This document shows, piece by piece, positions 1-5,428 of a stretch of DNA of 6,625 nt. The DNA is taken from NCBI GenBank assembly GCA_021772215.1, contig JAJFMK010000131.1, positions 1 through 6,625 of the forward strand. The letters run 5' to 3'. The notes under the pieces are model-generated. The model had not been told where the DNA came from and made no database searches. It saw nothing but the letters and a program-made list of their open reading frames with translations. The position numbers were made by a program, and so were the translations under genes. Source of the stretch: Chlamydiota bacterium. GTDB lineage: Bacteria > Chlamydiota > Chlamydiia > Chlamydiales > JAJFMK01. Position 1 is the first letter of the stretch; the number at the start of each line of letters is the position of its first letter.

Positions 1-318
1 GGTAGAACGGCTCTGATGTACGCTGTTGTAGAGTATGATCTCAATACAGTCGAAAAACTTTTGCAGCACTCCGATTTTGAAAGTGCATCGATTAACCATG
101 CTGATAATGATGGCAATACAGCTCTGATGCTCGCGATAAAAAACGCTCGATTTCAATATATCGATAGCCAAGAATTTAAAATCCTTGAAAACAGCCAAAC
201 CATTTTAGGTCTGCTTGTGGAAGTTCCAGGGATTGATTTTTTTCAAGCTAATAAAGCTGGTGAAACAGTTTTATCACTGCTTGAGAAATTTATTGATAAA
301 GTGGACGACCTTCTGTAA
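1..318 (+). CDS. Ankyrin-repeat protein, C-terminal fragment (5' end outside window)
   Basis: The frame is open from the first base and ends at TAA (316-318), giving 105 residues of a longer protein. The methionine at 16-18 lies inside a repeat (GRTALMYA) and is not a real start. Two clear ankyrin-type helices are visible: GRTALMYAVVEYD with a following LL, then an IN..D.DGNTALMLAIKNA repeat with the typical GxTALxxA core. A weaker third repeat (DFFQANKAGETVLSLL) ends the solenoid. Ankyrin repeats bind other proteins, and in host-associated bacteria such proteins are often secreted effectors. Nothing here shows secretion, because the N-terminus is missing. The fold is confident. The partner and cellular location are unknown. 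Confidence 0.8.
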   Translation, partial: GRTALMYAVVEYDLNTVEKLLQHSDFESASINHADNDGNTALMLAIKNARFQYIDSQEFKILENSQTILGLLVEVPGIDFFQANKAGETVLSLLEKFIDKVDDLL

Positions 319-319
319 T

Positions 320-364
320 AGAGTTCCCTTTTTTCAGGTGATCGTTCGATCACCCGGGAATTCT
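320..364 (+). terminator. Composite hairpin after the ankyrin gene, probable terminator
   Basis: Directly after the ankyrin stop codon there is a perfect 7-bp stem, GGTGATC (337-343) / GATCACC (348-354), with loop GTTC. It is nested inside an outer pairing, AGAGTTCCC (320-328) / GGGAATTCT (356-364), with one G-U pair. The outer arms are separated from the inner hairpin by a T6 tract on the 5' side. The 3' side has only a moderately T-rich tail (ATTTCTAT), so it is not a textbook intrinsic terminator. Its position makes a 3'-end or stability element the best reading. Confidence 0.5.
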
Positions 365-368
365 ATTT

Positions 369-470
369 CTATCTAGAGAAGTAGCGCGGCTTTTTTTGAA
401 ACAAACTCATGTTGGGGATGGCAGCCCCATCTTCAACGGAGAAATAAGGAGCTTCAGACAGTGCCGCCAT
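369..470 (-). CDS. Possible 33-residue small protein (doubtful)
   Basis: A minus-strand ORF runs from ATG (470-468) to TAG (371-369). The peptide begins MAALSEAPYFSVEDG, has an internal methionine at residue 21, and ends basic (QKKPRYFSR). There is no clear Shine-Dalgarno sequence, and the frame stays open upstream without another ATG nearby. It is the only candidate coding content in the 345-nt gap between the ankyrin gene and the tag operon. I recognise no domain. The ORF could equally be non-coding sequence or a remnant of a longer protein. Confidence 0.22.
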   Translation of the reverse strand: MAALSEAPYFSVEDGAAIPNMSLFQKKPRYFSR

Positions 471-523
471 CGACGGCTTTGCTATGAGGTGTCTCTTTTG
501 CCTATGACTCGCCGAAGGCTCTA

Positions 524-550
524 AATAAGCCAACAAGCTGTTGGCTTATT
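524..550. terminator. Perfect 12-bp hairpin, possible bidirectional terminator
   Basis: AATAAGCCAACA (524-535) pairs perfectly with TGTTGGCTTATT (539-550) around a 3-nt AGC loop. It lies 114 nt beyond the stop of the last gene of the minus-strand tag operon and in the convergent gap after the ankyrin gene. In the minus direction the stem ends TTATTTAG, a partial U-tract. The symmetry suits termination from both sides. The lack of a long U-run lowers certainty. Confidence 0.5.
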
Positions 551-663
551 CACTCAAATTGGCCCCCTGGTTCTATAGAGTCGACAGCTCTACAAATTTA
601 TGGTCAAAAGCAAGATACTCTTACTTTCCACGAGTGTATTAGATCAAGGTTGAAGCTCTTTTC
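551..663. other. Intergenic stretch with no recognisable gene
   Basis: This is the remainder of the 319-663 gap. It holds a weak 5-bp hairpin (TAGAG 576-580 / CTCTA 588-592) and only very short ORFs. I see no tRNA, rRNA or repeat copy. It is the 3' untranslated side of the minus-strand operon. Confidence 0.5.
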
Positions 664-969
664 TCACGATAAAACATCGACCATTAGGTATGACTTGCCA
701 ACTTTGAGGTATGGGTCTAAGTTCATGCCCTCTTCGATCATCCTTTTGTAGTCGTAGGAGTTTCGCCCCCCAATTCGTCTGAAGCGAACGCCCTGGACAA
801 CGAACTTCTCGTGGGAAATACCTTCAGAAATTGTCTCCTTTAGGGAGTTGATTTCTTCTTCTAGCTCCTTAACTTGGGTATTGAGGCTCTTCCTCTTTTC
901 TAAAAGTTCTTTTAGGCGCTTTCCTTCCGCCTCTTTGTCGCCTTCAATGATGATCGGATCTTGATTCAT
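664..969 (-). CDS. Small coiled-coil protein, C-terminus resembling YqaJ-type phage exonucleases
   Basis: This is a 101-residue, highly charged protein and the last gene of the tag operon. Its ATG overlaps the stop of the VOC gene as ATGA (966-969), so it is probably translated by coupling. The only upstream GGA is about 12 nt away. Residues about 11-48 are Lys/Glu/Leu-rich with heptad-like spacing (LKELLEKRKSL, VKELEEEINSL) and should form a coiled coil. Residues 59-101 (QGVRFRRIGG, then SYDYKRM, LDPYLKVGKSY) recall the conserved tail that follows the nuclease domain in YqaJ-like viral recombinases, where an R-K-G-x-x-D-Y-K motif precedes a Leu-Asp-x-Tyr segment. That resemblance is from memory and is an inference. 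The nuclease domain itself is absent. There are no membrane segments or signal peptide. The function is unknown. Confidence 0.75.
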   Translation of the reverse strand: MNQDPIIIEGDKEAEGKRLKELLEKRKSLNTQVKELEEEINSLKETISEGISHEKFVVQGVRFRRIGGRNSYDYKRMIEEGMNLDPYLKVGKSYLMVDVLS

Positions 970-1337
970 TTATCGAACTTTTCCTGCTCCAGTTTGGAGA
1001 GCTCCTCGTCGGTCAGTTTCGTCTCCACAAGTTCAATCGGTACTCCCTGCTCTTCGATCATTGCAACGCGGTAACCCTCTAGCGGGCTGTAGGGGCCAAA
1101 GAGGATTTTGGCGCCTTTGATTTCAGCGTCTAGATCGTCGACTTGGAAAGCGAGGTGGGGAACTTGGGTTACTAATTTAGGCAGCCCATGGTCTTCGGGA
1201 AAGCGGTGCCACTGAATGTGCCACCTGTTGCCTTCAAAGGGGGTGGAGTAGAACTTAAAGCCTTCCGTCTCTACAAGCGTTTCGTCGGCCCTTTTTTCCG
1301 ATGTGGGGACGCCATAGTGGTGATATTTACGAGACAT
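966..1337 (-). CDS. VOC-superfamily (glyoxalase/bleomycin-resistance fold) protein
   Basis: This 123-residue protein contains a vicinal-oxygen-chelate half-fold. The HLAFQVDDLDAEI segment (61-73) is the usual strand-helix start of a second beta-alpha-beta-beta-beta unit. It is followed by FGPYSPLEGYRVAMIEEQG and the closing strand VPIELVE. His61 and Glu102 sit where VOC enzymes place metal ligands, so a metal site is plausible. His40 and His44 (HIQWH) may contribute in a dimer. Substrate cannot be read from the sequence, since family members include lyases, dioxygenases and antibiotic-binding proteins. The start is supported by GGGAG four nt upstream of the ATG, inside the end of tag. The gene overlaps tag by 11 nt and the next gene by 4 nt, so it is co-transcribed with both. 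The C-terminus is an acidic/basic helix (LTDEELSKLEQEKFDK). Confidence 0.82.
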   Translation of the reverse strand: MSRKYHHYGVPTSEKRADETLVETEGFKFYSTPFEGNRWHIQWHRFPEDHGLPKLVTQVPHLAFQVDDLDAEIKGAKILFGPYSPLEGYRVAMIEEQGVPIELVETKLTDEELSKLEQEKFDK

Positions 1338-1899
1338 GCATCTCCCTTTTGGGACAGTCTATGAGATGATCGTTTACAACGCCCACAGCTTGTAAAAATG
1401 AGTAGATGATTGTTGTGCCGACAAAGTTCATGCCGCGCTTTTTTAGATCCTTCGAAACCTGGTCGCTAAGAGGGCTATTTGCTGGCAGCTCCTCAAATTT
1501 TTTCCACCGGTTTATGATCGGGGAGTTGTCGACAAAGCGCCAGAGGTAGGCATCAAATGTGCCAAACTCTTTTTGCATTTCTAAAAAGACCAGGGCATTT
1601 TGTCTGACGCTAAAGACCTTTCGGCGATTTCTAATGATTGCGGGATTTTGCAGGATCTCTTCGAGCTCTTCGTCACTCATCGTAGCCACTTTTTTGGGCT
1701 GAAACTGATGGAACAGGCTTCGGTAGCCCTCTCGTTTTTTTAAGATGGTCTCCCAGCTCAATCCTGCTTGGGCGCCCTCTAGGCAGAGCATCTCAAAGAG
1801 GTGACGATCGTCATGGACAGGGATGCCCCACTCATGATCGTGATACGCCTCATAAAAGTCTTTCCCTTCACCAAAACATCTCTTCATTTCCAACATCAT
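1327..1899 (-). CDS. tag: DNA-3-methyladenine glycosylase I
   Basis: Tag removes 3-methyladenine from alkylated DNA by cleaving the N-glycosidic bond, starting base-excision repair in the cytoplasm. The 190-residue product matches the family along its length: YHDHEWGIPVHDDRHLFEM, CLEGAQAGLSW (Glu41 and Trp49 in the base pocket), LKKRGMNFVGTT and VNDHLIDC. The structural zinc ligands known from E. coli Tag are all present as Cys8, His20, His178 and Cys182. Three ATGs compete (1899, 1896, 1887). The third gives MKRC, which aligns best with the E. coli N-terminus MERC, so the true start may be 1887. None has a usable Shine-Dalgarno sequence. It is the first gene of a three-gene operon and is transcribed divergently from rlmN. 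Key residues are intact, so the enzyme should be active. Confidence 0.95.
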   Translation of the reverse strand: MMLEMKRCFGEGKDFYEAYHDHEWGIPVHDDRHLFEMLCLEGAQAGLSWETILKKREGYRSLFHQFQPKKVATMSDEELEEILQNPAIIRNRRKVFSVRQNALVFLEMQKEFGTFDAYLWRFVDNSPIINRWKKFEELPANSPLSDQVSKDLKKRGMNFVGTTIIYSFLQAVGVVNDHLIDCPKREMHVS

Positions 1900-1939
1900 A
1901 AAATTTTTGCCAATATTCTGTCATCGCCATTCTTAACTG

Positions 1940-1968
1940 TGGAAATTTAATAAAAAAGATACTATACT
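1940..1968 (+). promoter_or_regulatory. Candidate promoter for rlmN, near-leaderless
   Basis: TGGAAA (1940-1945, 4/6 to the -35 consensus) lies 17 nt before TATACT (1963-1968, 5/6 to the -10 consensus). The ATG follows only 10 nt after the -10, so the transcript would begin about 3-4 nt before the start codon. There is no Shine-Dalgarno sequence, consistent with a leaderless mRNA. Confidence 0.5.
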
Positions 1969-1989
1969 TCACATCAAAATGAATCTAAA
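1961..1989 (-). promoter_or_regulatory. Candidate promoter for the tag operon
   Basis: Reading the minus strand, TTTAGA (1989-1984, 4/6 to the -35 consensus) lies 17 nt before TATAGT (1966-1961, 5/6 to the -10 consensus). This predicts a start near 1954 and a leader of about 55 nt. The -10 overlaps that of rlmN on the other strand, and the -35 lies inside the first codons of rlmN. Confidence 0.4.
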
Positions 1990-3094
1990 CTCTCTGAATA
2001 TATTAAGTTCTAAACCTTTGGCTTTTGATCTCTCACTGGATGAGTGGAGAGCGTGGTGTCAAAGCCAAGGGCTAGCTACTTTTGTTGGTAAGCAGATCTT
2101 CTTGTGGATCTTTCAAAAAGGCACCCTTGACCCTGAAGAGTTTAGCAATATTTCTAAGGAGATTCGCCTTCGGTTGAAGGAAAAATTTTCCTGGAATTTG
2201 CCTCTTGTCGACTCTCACCTTTGTTCAAAAGATGGAAGTGAAAAACTTCTTATAAAAGATCGTGAGGGTAACCTATTTGAGATGGTGCTGATGCCTTATG
2301 AAGAGCGTGTGACTCTCTGTTTGAGTAGCCAGGTGGGCTGTAAAAGGGGCTGCACATTCTGCCAGACGGGGCGGATGGGGTTGAAGCGCAATCTCTCCTC
2401 CGGGGAGATCCTCTCCCAGATTCTACTGGCTAACTACTGCCTTAAGGGGCGAAGGGTTACCAACGTAGTCTTCATGGGGATGGGGGAGCCACTCGATAAC
2501 TTCGACGAGGTGGTCAAGGCGTGTCAGATCATGATTCATCCCGATGGTTTTGGCCTCTCTAAGCAGCGGGTCACCATCTCCACCTCCGGGCTCGCCCCTG
2601 AGATCGACCGTTTAGGAGAGGTTCTGCCTGTTAGGTTGGCGATTTCTCTCCATAGCGCCGATGATGAAAGGCGAAGCCGCATGATGCCTGTTAACCGCCA
2701 ATATAATTTGGCGACTCTCAAAGAGTCTCTCTTGCGCTACCCTGCGCCCCATCGCCTCGGAATCACCTTCGAATATGTGATGATTGAGGGGGAGAATGAC
2801 TCAATCCAAGATGCAAAGAAGCTGGTAAAGTATCTAAGCGGCATCAGGGCGAAGGTGAACCTCATCCCGATTAACCACTTTCCTGGCTTGGAGATGAAGG
2901 CGTCGCAGGCGGATAGCTTAAGGGCTTTCCAAAGATACCTTGCAGATCGCTCAATCCCGGCGCCTGTGCGCTACAGCCGCGGACAAGATATCAGCGGCGG
3001 CTGCGGACAGCTCGCTGCGAAGCGTGAAGAAGAGATCCATCTCGATCCCAGAGAACTCCATCGCCAAAGACGAAGAGAGTTACGAAAGAATTAG
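1979..3094 (+). CDS. rlmN: Dual-specificity RNA methyltransferase RlmN (23S rRNA A2503 / tRNA A37 C2-methyltransferase)
   Basis: RlmN is a radical-SAM enzyme that methylates C2 of adenine 2503 in 23S rRNA and of adenine 37 in some tRNAs. The 371-residue product has the family's full length. An N-terminal helical RNA-binding region occupies about 15-100 (DEWRAWCQSQGL, FVGKQIFLWIFQKG). CSSQVGC-type sequence leads into the iron-sulphur motif with Cys121, Cys125 and Cys128. GMGEP (167-171) contacts SAM. GFGLSKQRVTISTSG and AISLHS follow, then NLIPINHFPG. The GGCGQLA segment holds Cys342, the cysteine that is methylated during catalysis in E. coli RlmN (Cys355). The C-terminus is very basic. There is no Shine-Dalgarno sequence, and a -10 lies 10 nt before the ATG. 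GC content steps from about 40% in the first 300 nt to about 58% afterwards. The stop codon lies in a dispersed repeat shared with kinase 2. Confidence 0.97.
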   Translation: MNLNSLNILSSKPLAFDLSLDEWRAWCQSQGLATFVGKQIFLWIFQKGTLDPEEFSNISKEIRLRLKEKFSWNLPLVDSHLCSKDGSEKLLIKDREGNLFEMVLMPYEERVTLCLSSQVGCKRGCTFCQTGRMGLKRNLSSGEILSQILLANYCLKGRRVTNVVFMGMGEPLDNFDEVVKACQIMIHPDGFGLSKQRVTISTSGLAPEIDRLGEVLPVRLAISLHSADDERRSRMMPVNRQYNLATLKESLLRYPAPHRLGITFEYVMIEGENDSIQDAKKLVKYLSGIRAKVNLIPINHFPGLEMKASQADSLRAFQRYLADRSIPAPVRYSRGQDISGGCGQLAAKREEEIHLDPRELHRQRRRELRKN

Positions 3095-3121
3095 CCTACA
3101 GCCGATTTTTCGATGATTTTG
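3089..3121 (-). repeat. Dispersed repeat at the rlmN stop, inverted copy of 5396-5428
   Basis: Positions 3097-3121 are identical (25/25) to the reverse complement of 5396-5420. Including the AATTAG that holds each gene's TAG stop, 31 of 33 bases match. The copy begins inside the last codon of rlmN and fills part of the 57-nt convergent gap to the cupin gene. A diverged version overlaps the end of kinase 1 at 4100-4121. Confidence 0.85.
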
Positions 3122-3151
3122 AAACCATTCCCTCTCTAAAATATCTCGGCA

Positions 3152-3910
3152 TTAAGCGGAAACTCTTACAAGTTGCAAGAGGTCGTTACCAATATTGGTA
3201 ATCTGGTCTGTTTTTTCTGATGGAATTTTGGCGAGCTCTCCTTTTCGGATTGTATGTGAGAGTCCATCAATTATTATCGAGGCAGTTCCATCGACGACAT
3301 AAACAGTTCTTTCACCCCCTTGATTTTGTTCAGGCGAGGTTTTTTCTCCCGGTTTAACGAAAACAACATCGACACCATATTTTGTGCTATCAGACCTTTC
3401 TAGTAGGTGATGAAGTTGCTGTGAGCTTTGGGGATTCTCTACCTTTTTAATGCAAAATTTATCCTCTCCCAAGCTTTGGTCAGCGGAGGGGAGTTGAGGT
3501 TGCTCTTTTTCTTTGAAACAGGTCGGAACCCAAGCTGGGGCGCAGATACAGAGGAAAATTAATGTTGCTTTCTCTTCGTTGGAGACTGTGTGAACAGTGC
3601 CACTGCGAATATGAGCAAGATCTCCTTTGGTAATCTTTCGAGAGTAGCCATCGATGGTGAGCGTTCCGCTGCCCTCTAGAAGAAAATAGCCCTCTTGAGC
3701 CTCTTCGTGAAAGTGAGGTTGAGAGGAGCCGTTTTGGGCAATCTCAACGATGGCAACGCTATGCTTTTCTCCTGTTTGATTGACAACTCCGAAAAGCTCG
3801 TAGATTTTTTCTCCCTTGCCGGTATCTATTTCGGCGCAGTCTGCCTTATTTCTGATGTAAATAGCTGCTTGAGCGCTCTGGCTCGATGCTGTGACGTTAG
3901 CTGTAGTCAT
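3152..3910 (-). CDS. Bicupin-domain protein with one intact metal site
   Basis: This 252-residue protein contains two cupin beta-barrels. The first (about 35-120) has the classic motif His66-x-His68-x4-Glu73 (HFHEEAQEGYFLLEGSGTL) and the second-motif His107 (GTVHTV), so it should bind a metal. The second (about 178-250) keeps the fold pattern (GGERTVYVVDGTASIIIDG, IRKGELAKIP) but lacks the histidines, retaining only Glu200 at the glutamate position. It is probably structural or binds a ligand without metal. Substrate is not evident. The start is ATG at 3910, because AGGAG sits 5 nt upstream. An upstream in-frame ATG at 3931 would place that site inside the gene and lacks its own. There is no signal peptide. 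The gene is convergent with rlmN, and the two stops lie 57 nt apart. Confidence 0.85.
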   Translation of the reverse strand: MTTANVTASSQSAQAAIYIRNKADCAEIDTGKGEKIYELFGVVNQTGEKHSVAIVEIAQNGSSQPHFHEEAQEGYFLLEGSGTLTIDGYSRKITKGDLAHIRSGTVHTVSNEEKATLIFLCICAPAWVPTCFKEKEQPQLPSADQSLGEDKFCIKKVENPQSSQQLHHLLERSDSTKYGVDVVFVKPGEKTSPEQNQGGERTVYVVDGTASIIIDGLSHTIRKGELAKIPSEKTDQITNIGNDLLQLVRVSA

Positions 3911-3915
3911 CAGTT

Positions 3916-3920
3916 CTCCT
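3916..3920 (-). promoter_or_regulatory. Shine-Dalgarno site that fixes the cupin start
   Basis: AGGAG on the minus strand, within an A-rich run, lies 5 nt before the ATG at 3910. It is the clearest ribosome binding site in the window and rules for the shorter cupin N-terminus over the ATG at 3931. Confidence 0.75.
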
Positions 3921-4037
3921 TTTTTTATCATGATATTACATATCTCACCTTTTTACCAACAGTGGCAAGGCGCTCTTTTGTTTCATTAGAAAAGACAAAG
4001 CGCACATACTTTGCAGCTCTTTCACCTCAATTTCTCG

Positions 4038-4084
4038 AATTTTGTAAGCCTCCTACTATCAACAGTATGAAAACTTGCAAAATT
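4038..4084. repeat. Nested hairpin repeat downstream of kinase 1
   Basis: AATTTTGTAAG (4038-4048) pairs with CTTGCAAAATT (4074-4084), with one G-U on the plus-strand RNA. Inside the loop TACT and AGTA give a second short stem. The whole unit matches the repeat after kinase 2 (5336-5381) base for base apart from scattered changes, and it lies 32 nt beyond the kinase 1 stop. It may act as a terminator or RNA-stability element, or be a small mobile remnant. Confidence 0.65.
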
Positions 4085-4115
4085 CAACAACTTGGATCGC
4101 AAAATCATCAAGAAA

Positions 4116-5150
4116 TCAGCTCGTCAGCATCTCCTTAAGCTCGCTAGGCGTTGGTCTTTCATCTGGATCCAGTGAGACCATTCTACTAATAAACTTAGCT
4201 AAGCGCTGATCCACTTTAGCTTCGATAAGTTCATCATAGACGCTTTCGGAAGATTTAGGCTGATCTGTATCAAGCAGAGTTGTGTTTGCAAAATCTTCCC
4301 ATATCTCAGGTGATTCCTTAGGTAAGAGTTTGAATATTTTAAGGGGATAAAGCCGCGTCTTAGTAATGAGATTATACAAAACAATACCCACTGCAAAGGT
4401 TTGCATTTTTTTAAGTAGCGGCACAAACTCATTATACCCACCAGATTTCCATTTTAATAATAAATATTTACCTTTTTTCAAATCAGTAACTGGAACCGTA
4501 GCATAGGGGAGAAAAAACTTCGAAAACACCTTGTTGAGATATTCGTAGTCCTGGGCTTTTGATGCATCCAAACACATCACAATTCCAAAATCGATAAAGC
4601 GAATGTCAATCTTACCTCCCCTTTTTAAATACAAAATATTCTCTTCTTTAATGTCTAGGTGCAATAGATTCAATTGTTGAATTTGATAAAGACCAGCAAG
4701 TATTTTGTAGTGCGTAGAATTTTCTAACTTAAAAGAAGGCATAAATAAATCCCCATCCATGCGTGGAGTCAAATAACCATACTCTTTAACTTCACCATTC
4801 GTATCCACCACTGTCCTTAAATCAACTAGCTGTGATTGTATTTGACTACAAAAGACTCTTCTAGAATAGATGTTGTTTAATGCCTCAGTCTCATTTTTAA
4901 AACTTTCTTGAACATGACCAAGTGTGGCATATTCAGTTGAGCTTCTCTTATACACCCACTCACTGCTCGGAGGAAACGGCGTCTCATCGCATTTAGGAAA
5001 CAGCGTAACATCGCCAATCATATGGACAACATGAACTGTGCTATAAAGACCTTCAGCAATCTTCTCACCAATTCTATATTTAATTCCTCTTGGATCCACA
5101 AGGGGTTCTTCAGCGGACCTTTTTACCCCGATAATAGTATGTGTGCTCAT
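4116..5150 (-). CDS. Hanks-type (eukaryotic-like) Ser/Thr protein kinase, copy 1
   Basis: This is a 344-residue soluble kinase. A glycine-rich loop is at 28-40 (GEKIAEGLYSTVH), the ATP lysine is Lys68 (EWVYKRS), and the helix-C glutamate is probably Glu87 or Glu89. The hinge is near YLTPRMDGDL. The catalytic loop is HLDIKEEN (164-171) with Asp166, Lys168 and Asn171, and DFG is at 187-189. These predict activity. Oddities: HLD replaces HRD; the segment after DFG is about 60 residues with no APE motif; the helix-F aspartate is Gln250 (QTFAVGIVL); the late Arg332 (DERPT) is kept. There are no membrane helices, PASTA domains or signal peptide, so it is cytoplasmic or possibly an effector. The ATG at 5150 lies 10 nt after a TATACA -10 and has no Shine-Dalgarno sequence. 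Low GC and a paralogue next door mark it as accessory. The substrate is unknown. Confidence 0.9.
   Translation of the reverse strand: MSTHTIIGVKRSAEEPLVDPRGIKYRIGEKIAEGLYSTVHVVHMIGDVTLFPKCDETPFPPSSEWVYKRSSTEYATLGHVQESFKNETEALNNIYSRRVFCSQIQSQLVDLRTVVDTNGEVKEYGYLTPRMDGDLFMPSFKLENSTHYKILAGLYQIQQLNLLHLDIKEENILYLKRGGKIDIRFIDFGIVMCLDASKAQDYEYLNKVFSKFFLPYATVPVTDLKKGKYLLLKWKSGGYNEFVPLLKKMQTFAVGIVLYNLITKTRLYPLKIFKLLPKESPEIWEDFANTTLLDTDQPKSSESVYDELIEAKVDQRLAKFISRMVSLDPDERPTPSELKEMLTS
4125..4274 (-). repeat. 3' coding block nearly identical between the kinases (partner 5432-5581)
   Basis: By eye the two 150-nt blocks differ at only 4 positions. They encode roughly the last 50 residues of each kinase (DTDQPKSSESVYDELIEAK to SELKEML). 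Similarity falls sharply just outside the 5' edge of the block. Confidence 0.85.
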
Positions 5151-5166
5151 CTTAATGTTGTGTATA
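5013..5166 (-). repeat. 5' coding and promoter block nearly identical between the kinases (partner 6296-6449)
   Basis: Positions 5013-5140 and 6296-6423 appear identical over 128 nt. After one change (His4 versus Asn4), identity continues through the start codon to the TATACA -10. Similarity stops there: the flanks beyond 5166 and 6449 are unrelated. Confidence 0.85.
5161..5166 (-). promoter_or_regulatory. Candidate -10 element of kinase 1
   Basis: TATACA on the minus strand is followed by exactly 10 nt and then the ATG. No good -35 is visible. The same hexamer and spacing precede kinase 2. Confidence 0.4.
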
Positions 5167-5335
5167 AATAAATTGTTTTATCTTGCTCTAGCTAGACTTA
5201 GTAGGAATATCCAAACTCGAGTTTTTACAAAAGTTATGAACAATTCGACTGATTGGTCCTTTGATCAGCATTCCATAAGGAGCCACTGATCAATTCGTGC
5301 AGGCCGCTTTCCCGCCCTTTCGCTTCCATTTGACT
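5167..5335. other. Intergenic region between the kinases, no convincing gene
   Basis: This holds the upstream flank of kinase 1 and unassigned sequence. A 31-codon minus-strand ORF (5234-5329) exists but has no ribosome site or recognisable motif. TGATCA occurs twice (the first within TTTGATCAGC). I see nothing that can be named. Confidence 0.4.
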
Positions 5336-5381
5336 AATTTTGTAAGTCCCCTACTGTCAATAGTATGCGAACTTACAAAAT
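5336..5381. repeat. Nested hairpin repeat downstream of kinase 2
   Basis: ATTTTGTAAG (5337-5346) pairs perfectly over 10 bp with CTTACAAAAT (5372-5381). TACT and AGTA inside the loop form an inner stem. It is a second copy of the unit at 4038-4084. The outer arms carry the same CTTRCAAAA core as the ends of the element at 6456-6625. Confidence 0.65.
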
Positions 5382-5395
5382 CAGCCAATTGAAAG

Positions 5396-5428
5396 CAAAA
5401 TCATCGAAAAATCGGCTGTACCCTAATT
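5396..5428 (+). repeat. Dispersed repeat at the kinase 2 stop, inverted copy of 3089-3121
   Basis: This is a 33-nt segment, 31/33 identical to the reverse complement at the end of rlmN. It contains the TAG stop of kinase 2 (5425-5423) and lies between that gene and the hairpin repeat. Confidence 0.85.

Noticed and set aside
2536..2721. 61-codon minus-strand ORF within rlmN
   Set aside because: It is antisense to the conserved radical-SAM core and is explained by high GC there.
3095..3151. Terminator between rlmN and the cupin gene
   Set aside because: Only a 5-bp GCCGA/TCGGC pairing with a very long loop is visible, too weak to call.
3166..3182. Short palindrome near the cupin 3' end
   Set aside because: It lies in the coding sequence for the cupin C-terminus and has no match to the full repeat units, so chance is likely.
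3695..4138. 147-codon plus-strand ORF
   Set aside because: It runs antisense to the cupin gene start, its ribosome site and the kinase 1 terminus. It has no domain or ribosome site.
4199..4441. 80-codon minus-strand ORF within kinase 1
   Set aside because: It is out of frame inside a well-supported kinase coding region.
5234..5329. 31-codon minus-strand ORF between the kinases
   Set aside because: It has no ribosome site, no recognisable motif and short length. It was kept only as a remark in the intergenic entry.
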